This document shows, piece after piece, positions 17,963 to 27,048 of a DNA stretch of 64,000 nucleotides; position 1 is the stretch's first letter, and every line of letters starts with the position of its first letter. Under the pieces are notes generated by a model. It saw only the letters and a list, made by a program, of their open reading frames with translations. It was not told where the DNA came from and ran no database searches. The position numbers and the translations under genes are program-made. Source of the stretch: CAZUGO01 sp964619935 (GTDB lineage: Bacteria; Planctomycetota; Phycisphaerae; UBA1845; CAIVHJ01); contig CAZUGO010000030.1 of the NCBI GenBank assembly GCA_964619935.1, positions 81,645 to 145,644 on the forward strand, written 5' to 3'.

Positions 17963-19120
17963 CTAGTTGGCTGCCGGGTCCGGTCCGTTCAAGATCATCT
18001 GGGCCAGGCGGCGGCCGTCACCGACTTCGATGTCATCGGGCACATCCTGGCCGGTGGTGATGTACGACAATTTCGCATCGAGCTTCTGCATGACCGACAG
18101 CAAGGTCCCGACACCGACCGCTTCGTCCAACTTGGTGAAGATGACCCGATTCGTGCCGACCGCCGCGAACTTGTCGATGGTCCTGGACATCACCGCCCGG
18201 CTGCAGCTCGCCGAGAGCACCAGATGGGTCTCGTGGGGACCGGCGGCCTTGAGAAACTGCTGCAGGTCGTCCAGCTTGGGCGCGTCGAACTGGCTGCGAC
18301 CGGCGGTGTCGATGAACACCACATCACAGGCGCTCAGCCGCTCCAGGGCCTGCCGCAGCTCGGGCGGGGTCAAGACCACCTCCAGCGGGACCTGGATGAT
18401 CCGGGCATAGGTCCGGAGTTGATCGACGGCCGCGATGCGATAGGTGTCGATCGTGATCAAGCCGACCTTCCTGCGCTCGCGCAGCCGGAAGTGGGCAGCC
18501 AACTTGGCCACCGTGGTGGTCTTGCCGACGCCGGTCGGACCGACCAGCGCCACCACCCGACAGCCGGCACCGGCGGTGACCTGCACCGGGCAGGCGGGCG
18601 CCACCAGCCGGGCGATCTGCTGGGTGAGCAACTCCCGGACGGTGTCTGCTTCCAGGGCCTGAGGCTCCTTCCTGCAGGAGGTCAGTTGCTGGATCAGCTC
18701 GCCGGCCAGTTCCTCGGCCACCTCGTTCTGGATCAGGGTGATGTAGGACTGGCGCAACTCGGCCGGCAGGCCCTGGAGCTGCTCGCGACGGCTGTGGCGA
18801 ATCAGATCGTGGACCAGCGACTTGATGTCCTGCAATTCGCGACGGACGGCGTCGGTGACCGGCGGCGGCGGTGGCGCAACGGAAGCGGTCATGGCAACTC
18901 CTTTGGCGAGGCCGGCCGGGGCGGCGTTCCCGGCGGCCGGCGGCGACGACTTGGGATCCCGACCGGCGGTAATTTCAACGATGGTCTGCGAACCCACGCC
19001 CATGAATCCACCGTGTTTGAGGGTGCGGGTGTTCATGATCACGGCGCTGCGCCCGAGGTCGCGTTTGACCTTGGACAAGGCGGCGGCCATGGACTCGGCC
19101 CGATACGTTTTAAGCATCAT
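17963..19120 (-). CDS. flhF: SRP-type GTPase FlhF
   Basis: GTPase that places the flagellum at its site and recruits FliF. 385 residues. The N-terminal B domain starts MMLKTYRAESMAAALSKVK, typical of FlhF. A Pro-rich linker (about 55-90), an N domain of helices, and a G domain follow, with the P-loop GPTGVGKTT (194-202), IDTYRIAAVDQL and FIDTAGRS. The start overlaps the flhA stop by 11 bp (alternative Met one codon later), showing tight coupling. It is followed by flhG, its partner. Confidence 0.96.
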   Translation of the reverse strand: MMLKTYRAESMAAALSKVKRDLGRSAVIMNTRTLKHGGFMGVGSQTIVEITAGRDPKSSPPAAGNAAPAGLAKGVAMTASVAPPPPPVTDAVRRELQDIKSLVHDLIRHSRREQLQGLPAELRQSYITLIQNEVAEELAGELIQQLTSCRKEPQALEADTVRELLTQQIARLVAPACPVQVTAGAGCRVVALVGPTGVGKTTTVAKLAAHFRLRERRKVGLITIDTYRIAAVDQLRTYARIIQVPLEVVLTPPELRQALERLSACDVVFIDTAGRSQFDAPKLDDLQQFLKAAGPHETHLVLSASCSRAVMSRTIDKFAAVGTNRVIFTKLDEAVGVGTLLSVMQKLDAKLSYITTGQDVPDDIEVGDGRRLAQMILNGPDPAAN

Positions 19121-21218
19121 CGTTCAGTACCACCATTCCTCGCGACTCGATTTGAATGCCTCGAACGATTTCATTGAACGCCAGCACCGGCACTTGCGGC
19201 AGGGCGTTTTCGATCAGCCGCCGCATCCAGGCCCGGATCTGCGGTGAACACAGGATCGCCGGAGTCTGGCCCTGGGCCGAGCGGCCGGCCTTCTCGACCT
19301 CGCGACGGGCCGCCTCGACGATGCGGTTCTGGGTTTCGGGTGACAAGGTCAGGAAGGTGCCCCGCTCACTGCGCTCCAGATGGCTGTGGATCAGGTCTTC
19401 CAACCGCGGATCCAGGGTCACGCACATGATGCGATTGTTGGCACTGCGATAGAGCTGACAGATCTGGCGGCCCAGGGCATGGCGGGCGTATTCGGTCAGG
19501 ACCTCGGGGTCCTTGGTGCGCGCCGCCCAATCGCCCAACGTTTCCAGAATGACCTCCAGGTCACGGATGGGCACGCGCTCGCGGAGCAGGGTCTGCAGGA
19601 CCTTCTGGACCTCGCCGATCTTGAGCACCGTGGGAATGACCTCCTCGATGAGCTTCGGGGAGCGCTCCCGCAGGTTGTCGATCAGCCGGCCGACGGCTTC
19701 CCGGGTCAACAGCTCGTCGGCGTGCTGCTTGATGACCTCGGTGAGGTGGGTGGCCAGCACGCTGGAGGCTTCGACCACGGTGTAGTTGCGGTGCTCGGCC
19801 AACGGTTTCTGATCGGCGGTGATCCACAGCGCCGGCAGCCCGAAGGCCGGTTCACGGGTATCCATGCCGCTGATCTTCTCGGCGACCAGCCCGGAGTCGA
19901 TGGCCAGCAGGTGGCCCGGCAGGGTCTCGCCGCTGGCGATCCGCACGCCGCGCAGCTTGATGTCGTACTGGTTGGGCTCCAGTTGAATGTTGTCTCGAAT
20001 CCGGATCGGCGGCACCACGATGCCCAACTCACCGGCCTGCTGCTTGCGGATGTTGCTGATGCGATCCAGTAGATCACCGCCCTGCTTGCGGTCGACCAGC
20101 TTGATCAGCCCGTAGCCGACCTCCAACTCCATGGGGTCGATGTTCAGCAGGGTCTCGACCTTCTCGGGCGGTCTGGGCTCGGCGCGGGTCTGCGCCTTGC
20201 GGGCCTGCTCGCGGCGGACCCGACCCTGCCGCAAGAAGAAGGCCATTCCGCCGAGGCCGACGGCCATCACACCCAGCGGGATGGTGGGCAACGGCGTGAG
20301 CATCAGCGAGCCCAGAAACAGCGCCGTGAGCCCCAGGGCCACCGGCCGGGCCAAGACCTGGGTCAGCAACTCCTCACCGAAGTTGGTCGTGGAAACGCTG
20401 CGGCTGACGATCATGGCCGCGGACAGCGAGATGATGAACGCCGGGATCTGCGACACCAGGCCGTCGCCGATGGTCAAGGTAGTGAAGATCTCCAGGGTCT
20501 CGCTGAGGCCATACGGCGGTTCCAACTCCACCATTCCGACGTACAATCCGCCCATGATGTTGATCAGGGTGATGATCACGCCGGCGACGGCGTCGCCGCG
20601 CACGAACTTGCTGGCACCATCCATGGCCCCATAGAAATCTGCTTCGCGGGTGATCTCGCGACGGCGGTGCTTGGCTTCCTCCTCGGTGATGGTCCCGGCG
20701 TTGAGATCGGCGTCGATGGCCATCTGCTTGCCGGGCATGCCGTCCAGGGTGAAACGGGCGGCGACCTCGGCGATGCGCGTGGCACCCTTGGTGATGACCA
20801 CGAACTGGATGACCACAATAATCACAAAGATGATGGCCCCGATGGCCAGTGAACCGCTGGCCACGAAACCGCCGAACGCCTGGATGACCTGGCCGGCGGC
20901 GCCGGTACCCTCCTGGGCGTTGGTCAGAATCAGGCGGGTGGTGGCCGTGTTCAGCACCAGGCGGAACAAGGCCGTACCCAGCAGCAGCGACGGAAACACG
21001 GACATCTCCAGCGGGCTGGCGACATACATCACGGTCAGCAGGATCAGGGCCGACCCGGCGATGTTGGACACCAACAGCACATCCATCAGCGCGGTGGGCA
21101 GTGGCACCAGCACCACGAAGATCAGGCTCAACGCCCCCATCGGCAGCAGCAGGTTGCGGTGCCGTTGGACGAATTCGAGCAGGGGCAATGGCAATGTCAG
21201 CGCCGGGTTGCCGGCCAT
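19110..21218 (-). CDS. flhA: Flagellar export gate protein FlhA
   Basis: Ion-conducting export gate of the flagellar type III apparatus. 702 residues, the usual length. The first half has about eight membrane segments with the FHIPEP-family stretches (for example RFTLDGMPGKQMAIDADLN). The second half is the cytosolic ring domain that docks chaperone-substrate complexes (from about 370). The start at 21218 has AGGAG at 6-nt spacing. It lies 9 bp after flhB and overlaps flhF. All elements of a working gate appear intact. Confidence 0.97.
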   Translation of the reverse strand: MAGNPALTLPLPLLEFVQRHRNLLLPMGALSLIFVVLVPLPTALMDVLLVSNIAGSALILLTVMYVASPLEMSVFPSLLLGTALFRLVLNTATTRLILTNAQEGTGAAGQVIQAFGGFVASGSLAIGAIIFVIIVVIQFVVITKGATRIAEVAARFTLDGMPGKQMAIDADLNAGTITEEEAKHRRREITREADFYGAMDGASKFVRGDAVAGVIITLINIMGGLYVGMVELEPPYGLSETLEIFTTLTIGDGLVSQIPAFIISLSAAMIVSRSVSTTNFGEELLTQVLARPVALGLTALFLGSLMLTPLPTIPLGVMAVGLGGMAFFLRQGRVRREQARKAQTRAEPRPPEKVETLLNIDPMELEVGYGLIKLVDRKQGGDLLDRISNIRKQQAGELGIVVPPIRIRDNIQLEPNQYDIKLRGVRIASGETLPGHLLAIDSGLVAEKISGMDTREPAFGLPALWITADQKPLAEHRNYTVVEASSVLATHLTEVIKQHADELLTREAVGRLIDNLRERSPKLIEEVIPTVLKIGEVQKVLQTLLRERVPIRDLEVILETLGDWAARTKDPEVLTEYARHALGRQICQLYRSANNRIMCVTLDPRLEDLIHSHLERSERGTFLTLSPETQNRIVEAARREVEKAGRSAQGQTPAILCSPQIRAWMRRLIENALPQVPVLAFNEIVRGIQIESRGMVVLNDDA

Positions 21219-21227
21219 CGACCACTC

Positions 21228-22307
21228 CTATGGCGTTGGGACCGCGGCGGATCGCTGCCCGGACAACTGGTAGATATAGGCCAGCACTTCGGCGACGGCC
21301 TGGTACAGATGGGGCGGAATCTCGCCGCCGACCTCCACCAACTTGAACAGGGCCCGGGCCAGCGGCTGGCGCTCGACCACGGGGATGCCGGCCGCCAGTG
21401 CAACTTCGCGGATTCGCTGGGCGACGTAGCCTTCGCCCTTGGCGACCACCCGCGGGGCGGACATGGTTGCGGCGTCGTACTTCAAGGCCACAGCGACGTG
21501 CGTGGGGTTGGTGACCACGACATCGGCCTTGGGCACGTCGCGGCGGAGGCGTTGCAGGGCCAACTGCATCTGCACCTCGCGGCGGCGCCGCTTCATCAGC
21601 GGATCTCCTTCCATGCGGCGCATCTCCTCTTTGACCTCGTGTTTGGACATCCGCAGGCTGCGCTCGTGCTTGAAGCGCTGGTAGAACCAGTCGATGATGC
21701 CCAGCAGCAGCAGCACCACGCCGACCCGCAGCCCCAGGCTGAACAGCAGCCCGATGGCCATTTGCACCATCTCGCTGAAATGCATCCCGGCGGCGAACAG
21801 GATGCGGTCCAATTGATCCAGCGCTGCGTAGTACACCACGCCCCCGACCACGGTGAGCTTGGCCAGGTTGATCAGCAGGCTTATCAGTGACTGCATCGAG
21901 AACAGTTTCTTCAATCCGGAAATGGGGTTCAGGCGGTCCAGGCTCCAGCGCAGCGGCTCGGTGGTGAACAACAGCCCGGTCTGCAACACGCTGACCACCA
22001 CGGCAATCGCGAAGAAGGTCAAGAGCATCGGTACCATCAACGAGAACAGCTCTTCTGCCGACTGTCGCCCGAGCGCGACCATTTCGGTCGGGGTCCACGC
22101 CGGCGAATCGCCGCAACCCAGCAGAAACTGGGTCAGGCGACCCAAGCGCGTCAACAGGCCACCGCCGAACCCCTCCAGAATGAGCAGCCCGGCGAGCAAC
22201 AGCACGGCCGCCGAGAGGTCCTGGCTCTTGGCGATCTGCCCGCGCGACCGGGCCTCCTGGCGGCGGCGGGCGGTGGGCTGTTCGGTCTTGTCGCCTTCGT
22301 CAGGCAT
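21228..22307 (-). CDS. flhB: Flagellar export switch protein FlhB
   Basis: Switches export from rod/hook to filament substrates after self-cleavage. 359 residues. The N-terminus DKTEQPTARRRQEAR is typical, and four membrane segments lie between about 32 and 205. The cleavage motif NPTH is at 267-270 in the cytosolic part. Conserved helices (AKGEGYVAQRIREVA, PLARALFKLVEVGGEIP) follow. It sits 20 bp after fliR. Confidence 0.97.
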   Translation of the reverse strand: MPDEGDKTEQPTARRRQEARSRGQIAKSQDLSAAVLLLAGLLILEGFGGGLLTRLGRLTQFLLGCGDSPAWTPTEMVALGRQSAEELFSLMVPMLLTFFAIAVVVSVLQTGLLFTTEPLRWSLDRLNPISGLKKLFSMQSLISLLINLAKLTVVGGVVYYAALDQLDRILFAAGMHFSEMVQMAIGLLFSLGLRVGVVLLLLGIIDWFYQRFKHERSLRMSKHEVKEEMRRMEGDPLMKRRRREVQMQLALQRLRRDVPKADVVVTNPTHVAVALKYDAATMSAPRVVAKGEGYVAQRIREVALAAGIPVVERQPLARALFKLVEVGGEIPPHLYQAVAEVLAYIYQLSGQRSAAVPTP

Positions 22308-22328
22308 GGTCGCGTTGCTCGACGATGA

Positions 22329-23108
22329 TTACGGTTCTGACAACACCCGGTGCAGTCCGGCGATGGTGTCCCAGATTTCGGGAAACAGCAGGTCGTTGAG
22401 ATTAGTGACCTCGAAGCCACTCAAGAACATGCCGATGCACACGAAGATCGCAAACCCGACCGACAGGATGTGCAGTTGCGGCATGGTTCGTGACAGGAAT
22501 CCCAGACCGGCCTTGGCCAGCAGCAAGGCGATGATCATTGGCCCGGCCAGCCGCAGGGTCAATTGCAGCGCCACCACCATGATCTCGACCATCAGATCCA
22601 ACACGGCATGATTCATGCCAAAGGTCATCACTGGAATGGTGGCGAAGCTGTCCATCAGCACCTGCAAGATCGCCCGATGGCCGCCGACCACCAGGAATAC
22701 GGTGGTGGCCGTAAAGAAATAGATCTGGCCGATGACCGAGGAACTCGTCTCGGTGCTGGGATCAAAGGCACTGGCCAGGGCCAGCCCGGCCTGCTGGCCG
22801 ACGATCATGCCGGACATCTGGGTGGCCAACAGCACGGCGCTCATGGACACCCCGATCAGCAGCCCGATCAGCAACTCGCCACCGATGCCGTTCACGGCTG
22901 CCGACAACGACAGGCTCGGCGGCAACGTTGGCATGACCATGGGGTAGAGCATGGTCGACAACACCAGCACGAGGGCGGCCTTGAGCTGGGCCGGAATGGC
23001 CGTGCTGCCGTACAACGGGGCGGTGATCATGAGCCCGGACATCCGGCCCAACACCAGAAAGAAGCTCGGCAGCACCCCGCTCAACTCAATCCACGATGAC
23101 GGCAACAT
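22329..23108 (-). CDS. fliR: Flagellar export gate protein FliR
   Basis: Core of the FliPQR export channel. The ATG at 23108 (AAGGA about 10 nt upstream) gives 259 residues and a start (MLPSSWIELSGVLPSFFLVLGR) like other FliR proteins; a longer reading would overlap fliQ. Six hydrophobic segments span the protein. The stretch QQAGLALASAFDPSTETSS matches the conserved FliR centre. It is 13 bp downstream of fliQ. Confidence 0.95.
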   Translation of the reverse strand: MLPSSWIELSGVLPSFFLVLGRMSGLMITAPLYGSTAIPAQLKAALVLVLSTMLYPMVMPTLPPSLSLSAAVNGIGGELLIGLLIGVSMSAVLLATQMSGMIVGQQAGLALASAFDPSTETSSSVIGQIYFFTATTVFLVVGGHRAILQVLMDSFATIPVMTFGMNHAVLDLMVEIMVVALQLTLRLAGPMIIALLLAKAGLGFLSRTMPQLHILSVGFAIFVCIGMFLSGFEVTNLNDLLFPEIWDTIAGLHRVLSEP

Positions 23109-23121
23109 GCGGCCGGCTTCC

Positions 23122-23382
23122 TTACCAAGGTGAATTCCCGAACATGTCGACGGCGTACTCCAACATCCGGGTGGCAATCCACGGAATGAACAGGACCGCC
23201 GCGGCGACCATGGCCATGATCTTCGGTACAAAGGTCAGGGTTTGTTCGTGCAGTTGGGTCACGGCCTGGACCAGGGCGATGACCAAGCCGACCAGCAGCC
23301 CGATCAGCAGAATCGGGGCGGCGACGATGAACGCCAGCATGAAGGCCTCGCGGCCCAGGTCCAGGGCGTGCTCCAGGGTCAT
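23122..23382 (-). CDS. fliQ: Flagellar export gate protein FliQ
   Basis: Small component of the export channel. 86 residues with two membrane hairpin segments (about 14-36 and 52-74) and the family pattern VALVQAVTQLHEQTLTFVPK-like (here ALVQAVTQLHEQTLTFVPK). It starts with GGAG at 9-nt spacing, 22 bp after fliP. Length and position fit exactly. Confidence 0.95.
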   Translation of the reverse strand: MTLEHALDLGREAFMLAFIVAAPILLIGLLVGLVIALVQAVTQLHEQTLTFVPKIMAMVAAAVLFIPWIATRMLEYAVDMFGNSPW

Positions 23383-23404
23383 GGGTTGGACTCCGCGGCC
23401 AGAT

Positions 23405-24205
23405 TCATGCGAAGCTCTCCAACAGCGTGCCGATGACCAGGTGCCAGCCGTCGGCCAGCACGAACAGCAGCAGTTTAAACGGCAGGGAGATCAAGACCGG
23501 GGGCAGCATCATCATGCCCATCGAGATCAGGATCGAGGCAATGACCATGTCGATGACCAAAAACGGCAGGTAGACCCGAAACCCCATGATGAAGGCGGTC
23601 TTTAGCTCGCTGAGCAGGAACGCCGGAATCAAGACCCGGGTGGGGATGTCGTCGACCTCGACCACATCGTTCGGCTCGACCGGCGCGCCCCGGTCGTATT
23701 CCAGAAACAGGTAGATCTCCTCTTCGTTCTGGGTGTGCTCGATCTGGCGAATCATGAAGTCGCGCAGGTGGGCCAGGCCGGCGTCCAGGGCCTGCTGCTG
23801 GGTCAGCTGGCTGCTGAGGTACGGATCCACGGCGTCCTTCTTGATGCCGGCCCAGGTCGGGGCCATCACCAGCATGGTCACGAACAGCGACAGGCCCATC
23901 AGGATTTGCCCGGGCGGTAACTGCGGCACGCCCAGGGCCTGGCGCATCAAGGCCAGTACAATCAGCACTCTCGAAAAGCTGGTGGTCAGGATGACGATCG
24001 ACGGCACCAGGGTCAGCACCGTCATGATCACGAAGATCTGCATGGTGGCGCTGATGCCCTCGCCGTCGGTGGCCGCGGGCAGCAGCGCGCCGGCATCGGG
24101 TATCTGGAAGGGATTGTCGATCGGGATCTTGGTGCCGTCCCCGGCGGCGGCGGGTCGGGGCAGCGCCACCGCGCCGAGAATCACAATCACAGCCGGCCAT
24201 CGCAT
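23405..24205 (-). CDS. fliP: Flagellar export gate protein FliP
   Basis: Main channel-forming export protein. 266 residues with a cleavable signal peptide (MRWPAVIVILGAVALPRPAAAG), as in other FliP proteins. Four membrane segments follow, with FliP signatures SFSRVLIVLALMRQALG and LLSELKTAFIMGFRVYLPFLVIDMV. GGAGG lies 6 nt before the start. It is part of the fliO-P-Q-R run. Confidence 0.97.
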   Translation of the reverse strand: MRWPAVIVILGAVALPRPAAAGDGTKIPIDNPFQIPDAGALLPAATDGEGISATMQIFVIMTVLTLVPSIVILTTSFSRVLIVLALMRQALGVPQLPPGQILMGLSLFVTMLVMAPTWAGIKKDAVDPYLSSQLTQQQALDAGLAHLRDFMIRQIEHTQNEEEIYLFLEYDRGAPVEPNDVVEVDDIPTRVLIPAFLLSELKTAFIMGFRVYLPFLVIDMVIASILISMGMMMLPPVLISLPFKLLLFVLADGWHLVIGTLLESFA

Positions 24206-24270
24206 GTTGAGCCTCCATGCTCCAAAACGCCGCGCCAGTCCTTGGCGCGCTCAGACGGGTGTTCGTTGAC

Positions 24271-25146
24271 TCAGGCGCTGCGGGCCTGCTGAGTCAACGA
24301 CTTCATCCGGGTGCACAACTCCTGCAGACTTCTGCGGGTCTGGCGGACGCTGCCCAGATCGGCCTCGCCCACATGAGCCTCCAGACCCGCCGCCGGGTAG
24401 ACTCGCGACTCGCCGCCCAGCAGATCCTCGAAACGGCGGTTGGCGAGCCGCGCCGGTTCAGCGTCGGCAATCAGGCGGTCGACCTCCTGCGGGTCCTGAA
24501 TCGTGGCCAAGGCGTCGATGTGTTCGGCGGTGATGCCGACCAACATCAGGGTCCGCCCCACCCGGATCAAGGCCACACTTTGCTTGGACGACAGAAAAGT
24601 GCGATTCAGCACTCGGATCAGCGAATGCCTGCCGCTCCGTCCGCGGCCCGCCCACTGGCGCAAGCCCCAGGCACCACCCCCGATCAGGGCGATCACGATG
24701 GCGAGCGGAGCCAGGCTGGTCATCCACTGCCGGATGTCGGGCGCCCCGCCGATCCCCGGCGCTGCGGACCCGGCCGCCGGCTCCCGGGCCTCCAGCAGGC
24801 GCAGCCGCGCCTCGGGCGCGGTTTCGGAGGGGGTCGCGGCCGCCGCTGCGGGTTCCGGCTGCGGCGTCATTTCGGGTTCGGTCACCGCCGCCGCTTCCGA
24901 CTGGGTCTCGGGGGCCACCTCGGGCTTGGCCGCGACCGCGGGACGCGGGGCCATGGGCACCGCTTCATTCGCGCCCCGTGGGTCCAGCGCGGACGAAGCG
25001 CCCTCCGGCTGGGGCGGTGCCGCGGTGCGGGCCACCGTGGCCGGCGCGTTGGCATCCATCTGGGGGACCGTGCCCCGGACCCCGTCACGCGGCTCGGTGG
25101 CGATCCCCGCGGCGACGACCAGCAATAGAATGATTGTCGAGTCCAT
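24271..25146 (-). CDS. fliO: FliO-like export scaffold with long Ala/Pro-rich segment
   Basis: FliO helps assemble the FliPQR channel. 291 residues, longer than usual. A hydrophobic N-terminus (signal or anchor) comes first, then about 110 residues rich in Ala, Pro and Glu, a membrane segment at about 150-168, and a cytosolic FliO domain (IRVLNRTFLSSKQSVALIRVGRTLMLVGIT). The last 70 residues are helical. A good ribosome site (AAGGAAG) precedes the ATG. Position just before fliP and the domain pattern support the name; the long spacer is unusual and is probably periplasmic. Confidence 0.88.
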   Translation of the reverse strand: MDSTIILLLVVAAGIATEPRDGVRGTVPQMDANAPATVARTAAPPQPEGASSALDPRGANEAVPMAPRPAVAAKPEVAPETQSEAAAVTEPEMTPQPEPAAAAATPSETAPEARLRLLEAREPAAGSAAPGIGGAPDIRQWMTSLAPLAIVIALIGGGAWGLRQWAGRGRSGRHSLIRVLNRTFLSSKQSVALIRVGRTLMLVGITAEHIDALATIQDPQEVDRLIADAEPARLANRRFEDLLGGESRVYPAAGLEAHVGEADLGSVRQTRRSLQELCTRMKSLTQQARSA

Positions 25147-25200
25147 GGTGCGCTTCCTTCCGGTGACGGCGATCGCCGGTGCTAGGCGGCTGCCGGGCGA

Positions 25201-25659
25201 TCAGTCCTCGTCTTCAGGTCCCTTGGCCAGGTCGGAAATGATTTCGTTGACGCGGACACAGAAATTGTCATTGAGCACGAGCACTTCGCCCCGGGCCACC
25301 AGCCGCTCATTGACAAAGACGTCGACCGGGTCACCGGCGAGTTTGTCCAGTTCGACCACCGAGCCCTCGCCCAGGCGCAGGACATCCTCGACCAGCATGC
25401 GGCTGCGGCCCAACTCGATCTTGACGTGCAGGCCGACATCCTTGAGCAGTTGAATGGATTGCTTGGAGGCGGCAATCGCCGCGGCAGCGCGGTCAAATTC
25501 CGGAAGCGGCATGGGCTGCGGATCCGCCGGTGTGCGGCGGGCGGACGCCGCCGATTGCTTGGCGTTCGCCACGGTGCTTTGCTCGGCGTGGTCGGCCGAT
25601 TCGGCGGCGGGATCCAGCGCGTCGTTGGGCAGATCTTCAGACATCGAGTGGGCACCCAT
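25201..25659 (-). CDS. fliN: Flagellar motor switch protein FliN
   Basis: C-ring subunit. 152 residues: an Ala/Pro-rich N-terminal extension (1-60) and a C-terminal SpoA/FliN domain with LKDVGLHVKIELGRSRMLVED, VVELDKLAGDPVDVFVN and GEVLVLNDNFCVRVNEI. The start may be 25659 or the Met at 25644; neither has a strong ribosome site. FliM, which normally forms the C-ring with FliN and FliG, is not encoded beside it: the next gene upstream is fliL. Confidence 0.94.
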   Translation of the reverse strand: MGAHSMSEDLPNDALDPAAESADHAEQSTVANAKQSAASARRTPADPQPMPLPEFDRAAAAIAASKQSIQLLKDVGLHVKIELGRSRMLVEDVLRLGEGSVVELDKLAGDPVDVFVNERLVARGEVLVLNDNFCVRVNEIISDLAKGPEDED

Positions 25660-25698
25660 CCATGGCTACTGCGGCGTCCTCCATGACGATTCGACGGC

Positions 25699-25728
25699 GC
25701 CCGCTCCGGCCGGGAGCCGGCCGGGCGC
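25699..25728 (-). promoter_or_regulatory. GC-rich hairpin in the fliL-fliN gap
   Basis: CGCCCG...CGGGCG encloses a second stem GCTCC/GGAGC in the 85 bp between fliL and fliN. No T-tract follows it. It may be an mRNA stability or processing element between two gene groups; function is not shown. Confidence 0.35.
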
Positions 25729-25744
25729 GGCGTCTGGTAACTTA

Positions 25745-26281
25745 TTAATCGGCTCGTGTGGCGCTAAACTCCGGGAAGAGTACTTCCTTTATGAGATTGG
25801 GGTCGCCGAAAACCTGGGCCAGCTCGTGCTTGAATTGCCGCCTCAGAGTCTCTAACCCAGGTTCATTCAAGAATTTAGGGTCAGCGGCGCGGACCAGCTT
25901 GCCCAGCCGGTCGTCGACCGTGTTCTGGCGGGCCTGGATCATTTCTTCGGCCTTGATCCGGGAGCGGGCCTCCACCACCACCACCACGCCCATCTGGTAA
26001 ACGAATACCCGACCGTCCTGGCTGTTGAAAGCCATCAGGGTGGTCAAGGGCAATTCAGCGGACAGCTCCCCGCTGCCTTCTGCGGTCTCCGGGCTGCCGC
26101 CCTCGCCGGCGGCGGTTTGCCGGGGACCCCCGCCCATGTATCGAACGGCGACCATCAGTCCGGCCCCTTCCACGAGCATCAGCCCGCCAACCACGGCAAC
26201 GGTCAGCAGATTGCGGTGGCGGTCGCCAAAGGCCCGTGCTTCGGCGGGGGCTGGTTCCTTTTCAGTCACTGGCTTTGGCAT
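25745..26281 (-). CDS. fliL: Flagellar basal body-associated protein FliL
   Basis: Inner-membrane protein that surrounds and activates stator units. The ATG at 26281 with AGGAAACC upstream gives 178 residues; a Met at 26317 is a poorer alternative. A short basic cytoplasmic end is followed by one membrane segment (about 24-45), a Gly/Glu-rich linker and a stomatin-like periplasmic domain with VFVYQMGVVVVVEAR and LRRQFKHELAQVFG. The start lies inside the 3' end of motB (20-bp overlap), so it is coupled to the stator genes. Confidence 0.88.
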   Translation of the reverse strand: MPKPVTEKEPAPAEARAFGDRHRNLLTVAVVGGLMLVEGAGLMVAVRYMGGGPRQTAAGEGGSPETAEGSGELSAELPLTTLMAFNSQDGRVFVYQMGVVVVVEARSRIKAEEMIQARQNTVDDRLGKLVRAADPKFLNEPGLETLRRQFKHELAQVFGDPNLIKEVLFPEFSATRAD

Positions 26282-27044
26282 GCGGTTTCCTGCCTGCGCT
26301 ATGGTGAATTCGCTCATCGACCGATAATGCTTCGCCGTCGTACTCATTGACCAGGGCACTGGTGACCACGATCTCCACCCGGCGGTTCCGGGAACGGCGC
26401 TCCTCGGTGTAGGCCTGCGAGACCAGCGGCTCATGATGGGCCGCACTGATCAGGCGCATCCGCCGCGGGTCGATGCCCAAGGCCACCAACCGGTCGCGGA
26501 TGTGTTCGGCGCGGGCGATGGCCAGGGCGTCGCCGTCGGCATAACCATGCGCTGCCGGGGTCTCGTCCACCGAGATGTGGCCCACGATCTCGATCAGGTT
26601 GGTCAGTCCGCGAATGATCTCCGCGAAATCCTCCAGGACCTGCTCGCGGCCGACCACCAGGACGTTGCGGTTGCGTTCGAACTGCAAGGCGCCCTGCAGG
26701 GCCAGCGTGGTGGTCTTGCGAACCTCGGTGACCAGCGGGCGCTTGCCCTCCACCCCGCGCTCCTGGGTTTGGCCGATGTGTTTGATCTCGTCGGGAATCT
26801 GGATGTTCATGAGGACCTTGATCAGCGAGGTCTGTGGGGGCTGTTCGGTCGGCACCCGCCCGACGCCGCCCTTGTAGCCGAAGGCGATCCGCAACGACTC
26901 CATGACCTTCTTGAAGCGGACCTCCTGCTTGAGTTCGCTCATGGACACCAGCAGCACAAAGAAGGTCAACAACAGGCTCATCATGTCCCCGTAGGTGACC
27001 ATCCACTCGGGGGCGCCTGCCGACTTCTTTTCGCGCTTCTTCAC
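26262..27044 (-). CDS. motB: Flagellar stator protein MotB
   Basis: Peptidoglycan-binding stator subunit. 260 residues, starting at GTG 27044, 4 bp after motA. The single membrane helix contains the ion-binding aspartate (D20 in TYGDMMSLLLTFFVLL). A plug/linker region and an OmpA-type domain (about 120-245) with GHISVDETP and ARAEHIRDRLVALGIDPRRM follow. Whether the motor uses protons or sodium cannot be decided from this sequence. Confidence 0.96.
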   Translation of the reverse strand: MKKREKKSAGAPEWMVTYGDMMSLLLTFFVLLVSMSELKQEVRFKKVMESLRIAFGYKGGVGRVPTEQPPQTSLIKVLMNIQIPDEIKHIGQTQERGVEGKRPLVTEVRKTTTLALQGALQFERNRNVLVVGREQVLEDFAEIIRGLTNLIEIVGHISVDETPAAHGYADGDALAIARAEHIRDRLVALGIDPRRMRLISAAHHEPLVSQAYTEERRSRNRRVEIVVTSALVNEYDGEALSVDERIHHSAGRKPHAKASD

Positions 27045-27048
27045 GCGG

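Noticed and set aside
20374..22116. 580-codon minus-strand frame across flhB and flhA
   Set aside because: Out of frame with both; the true flhA and flhB frames carry family motifs and proper starts.
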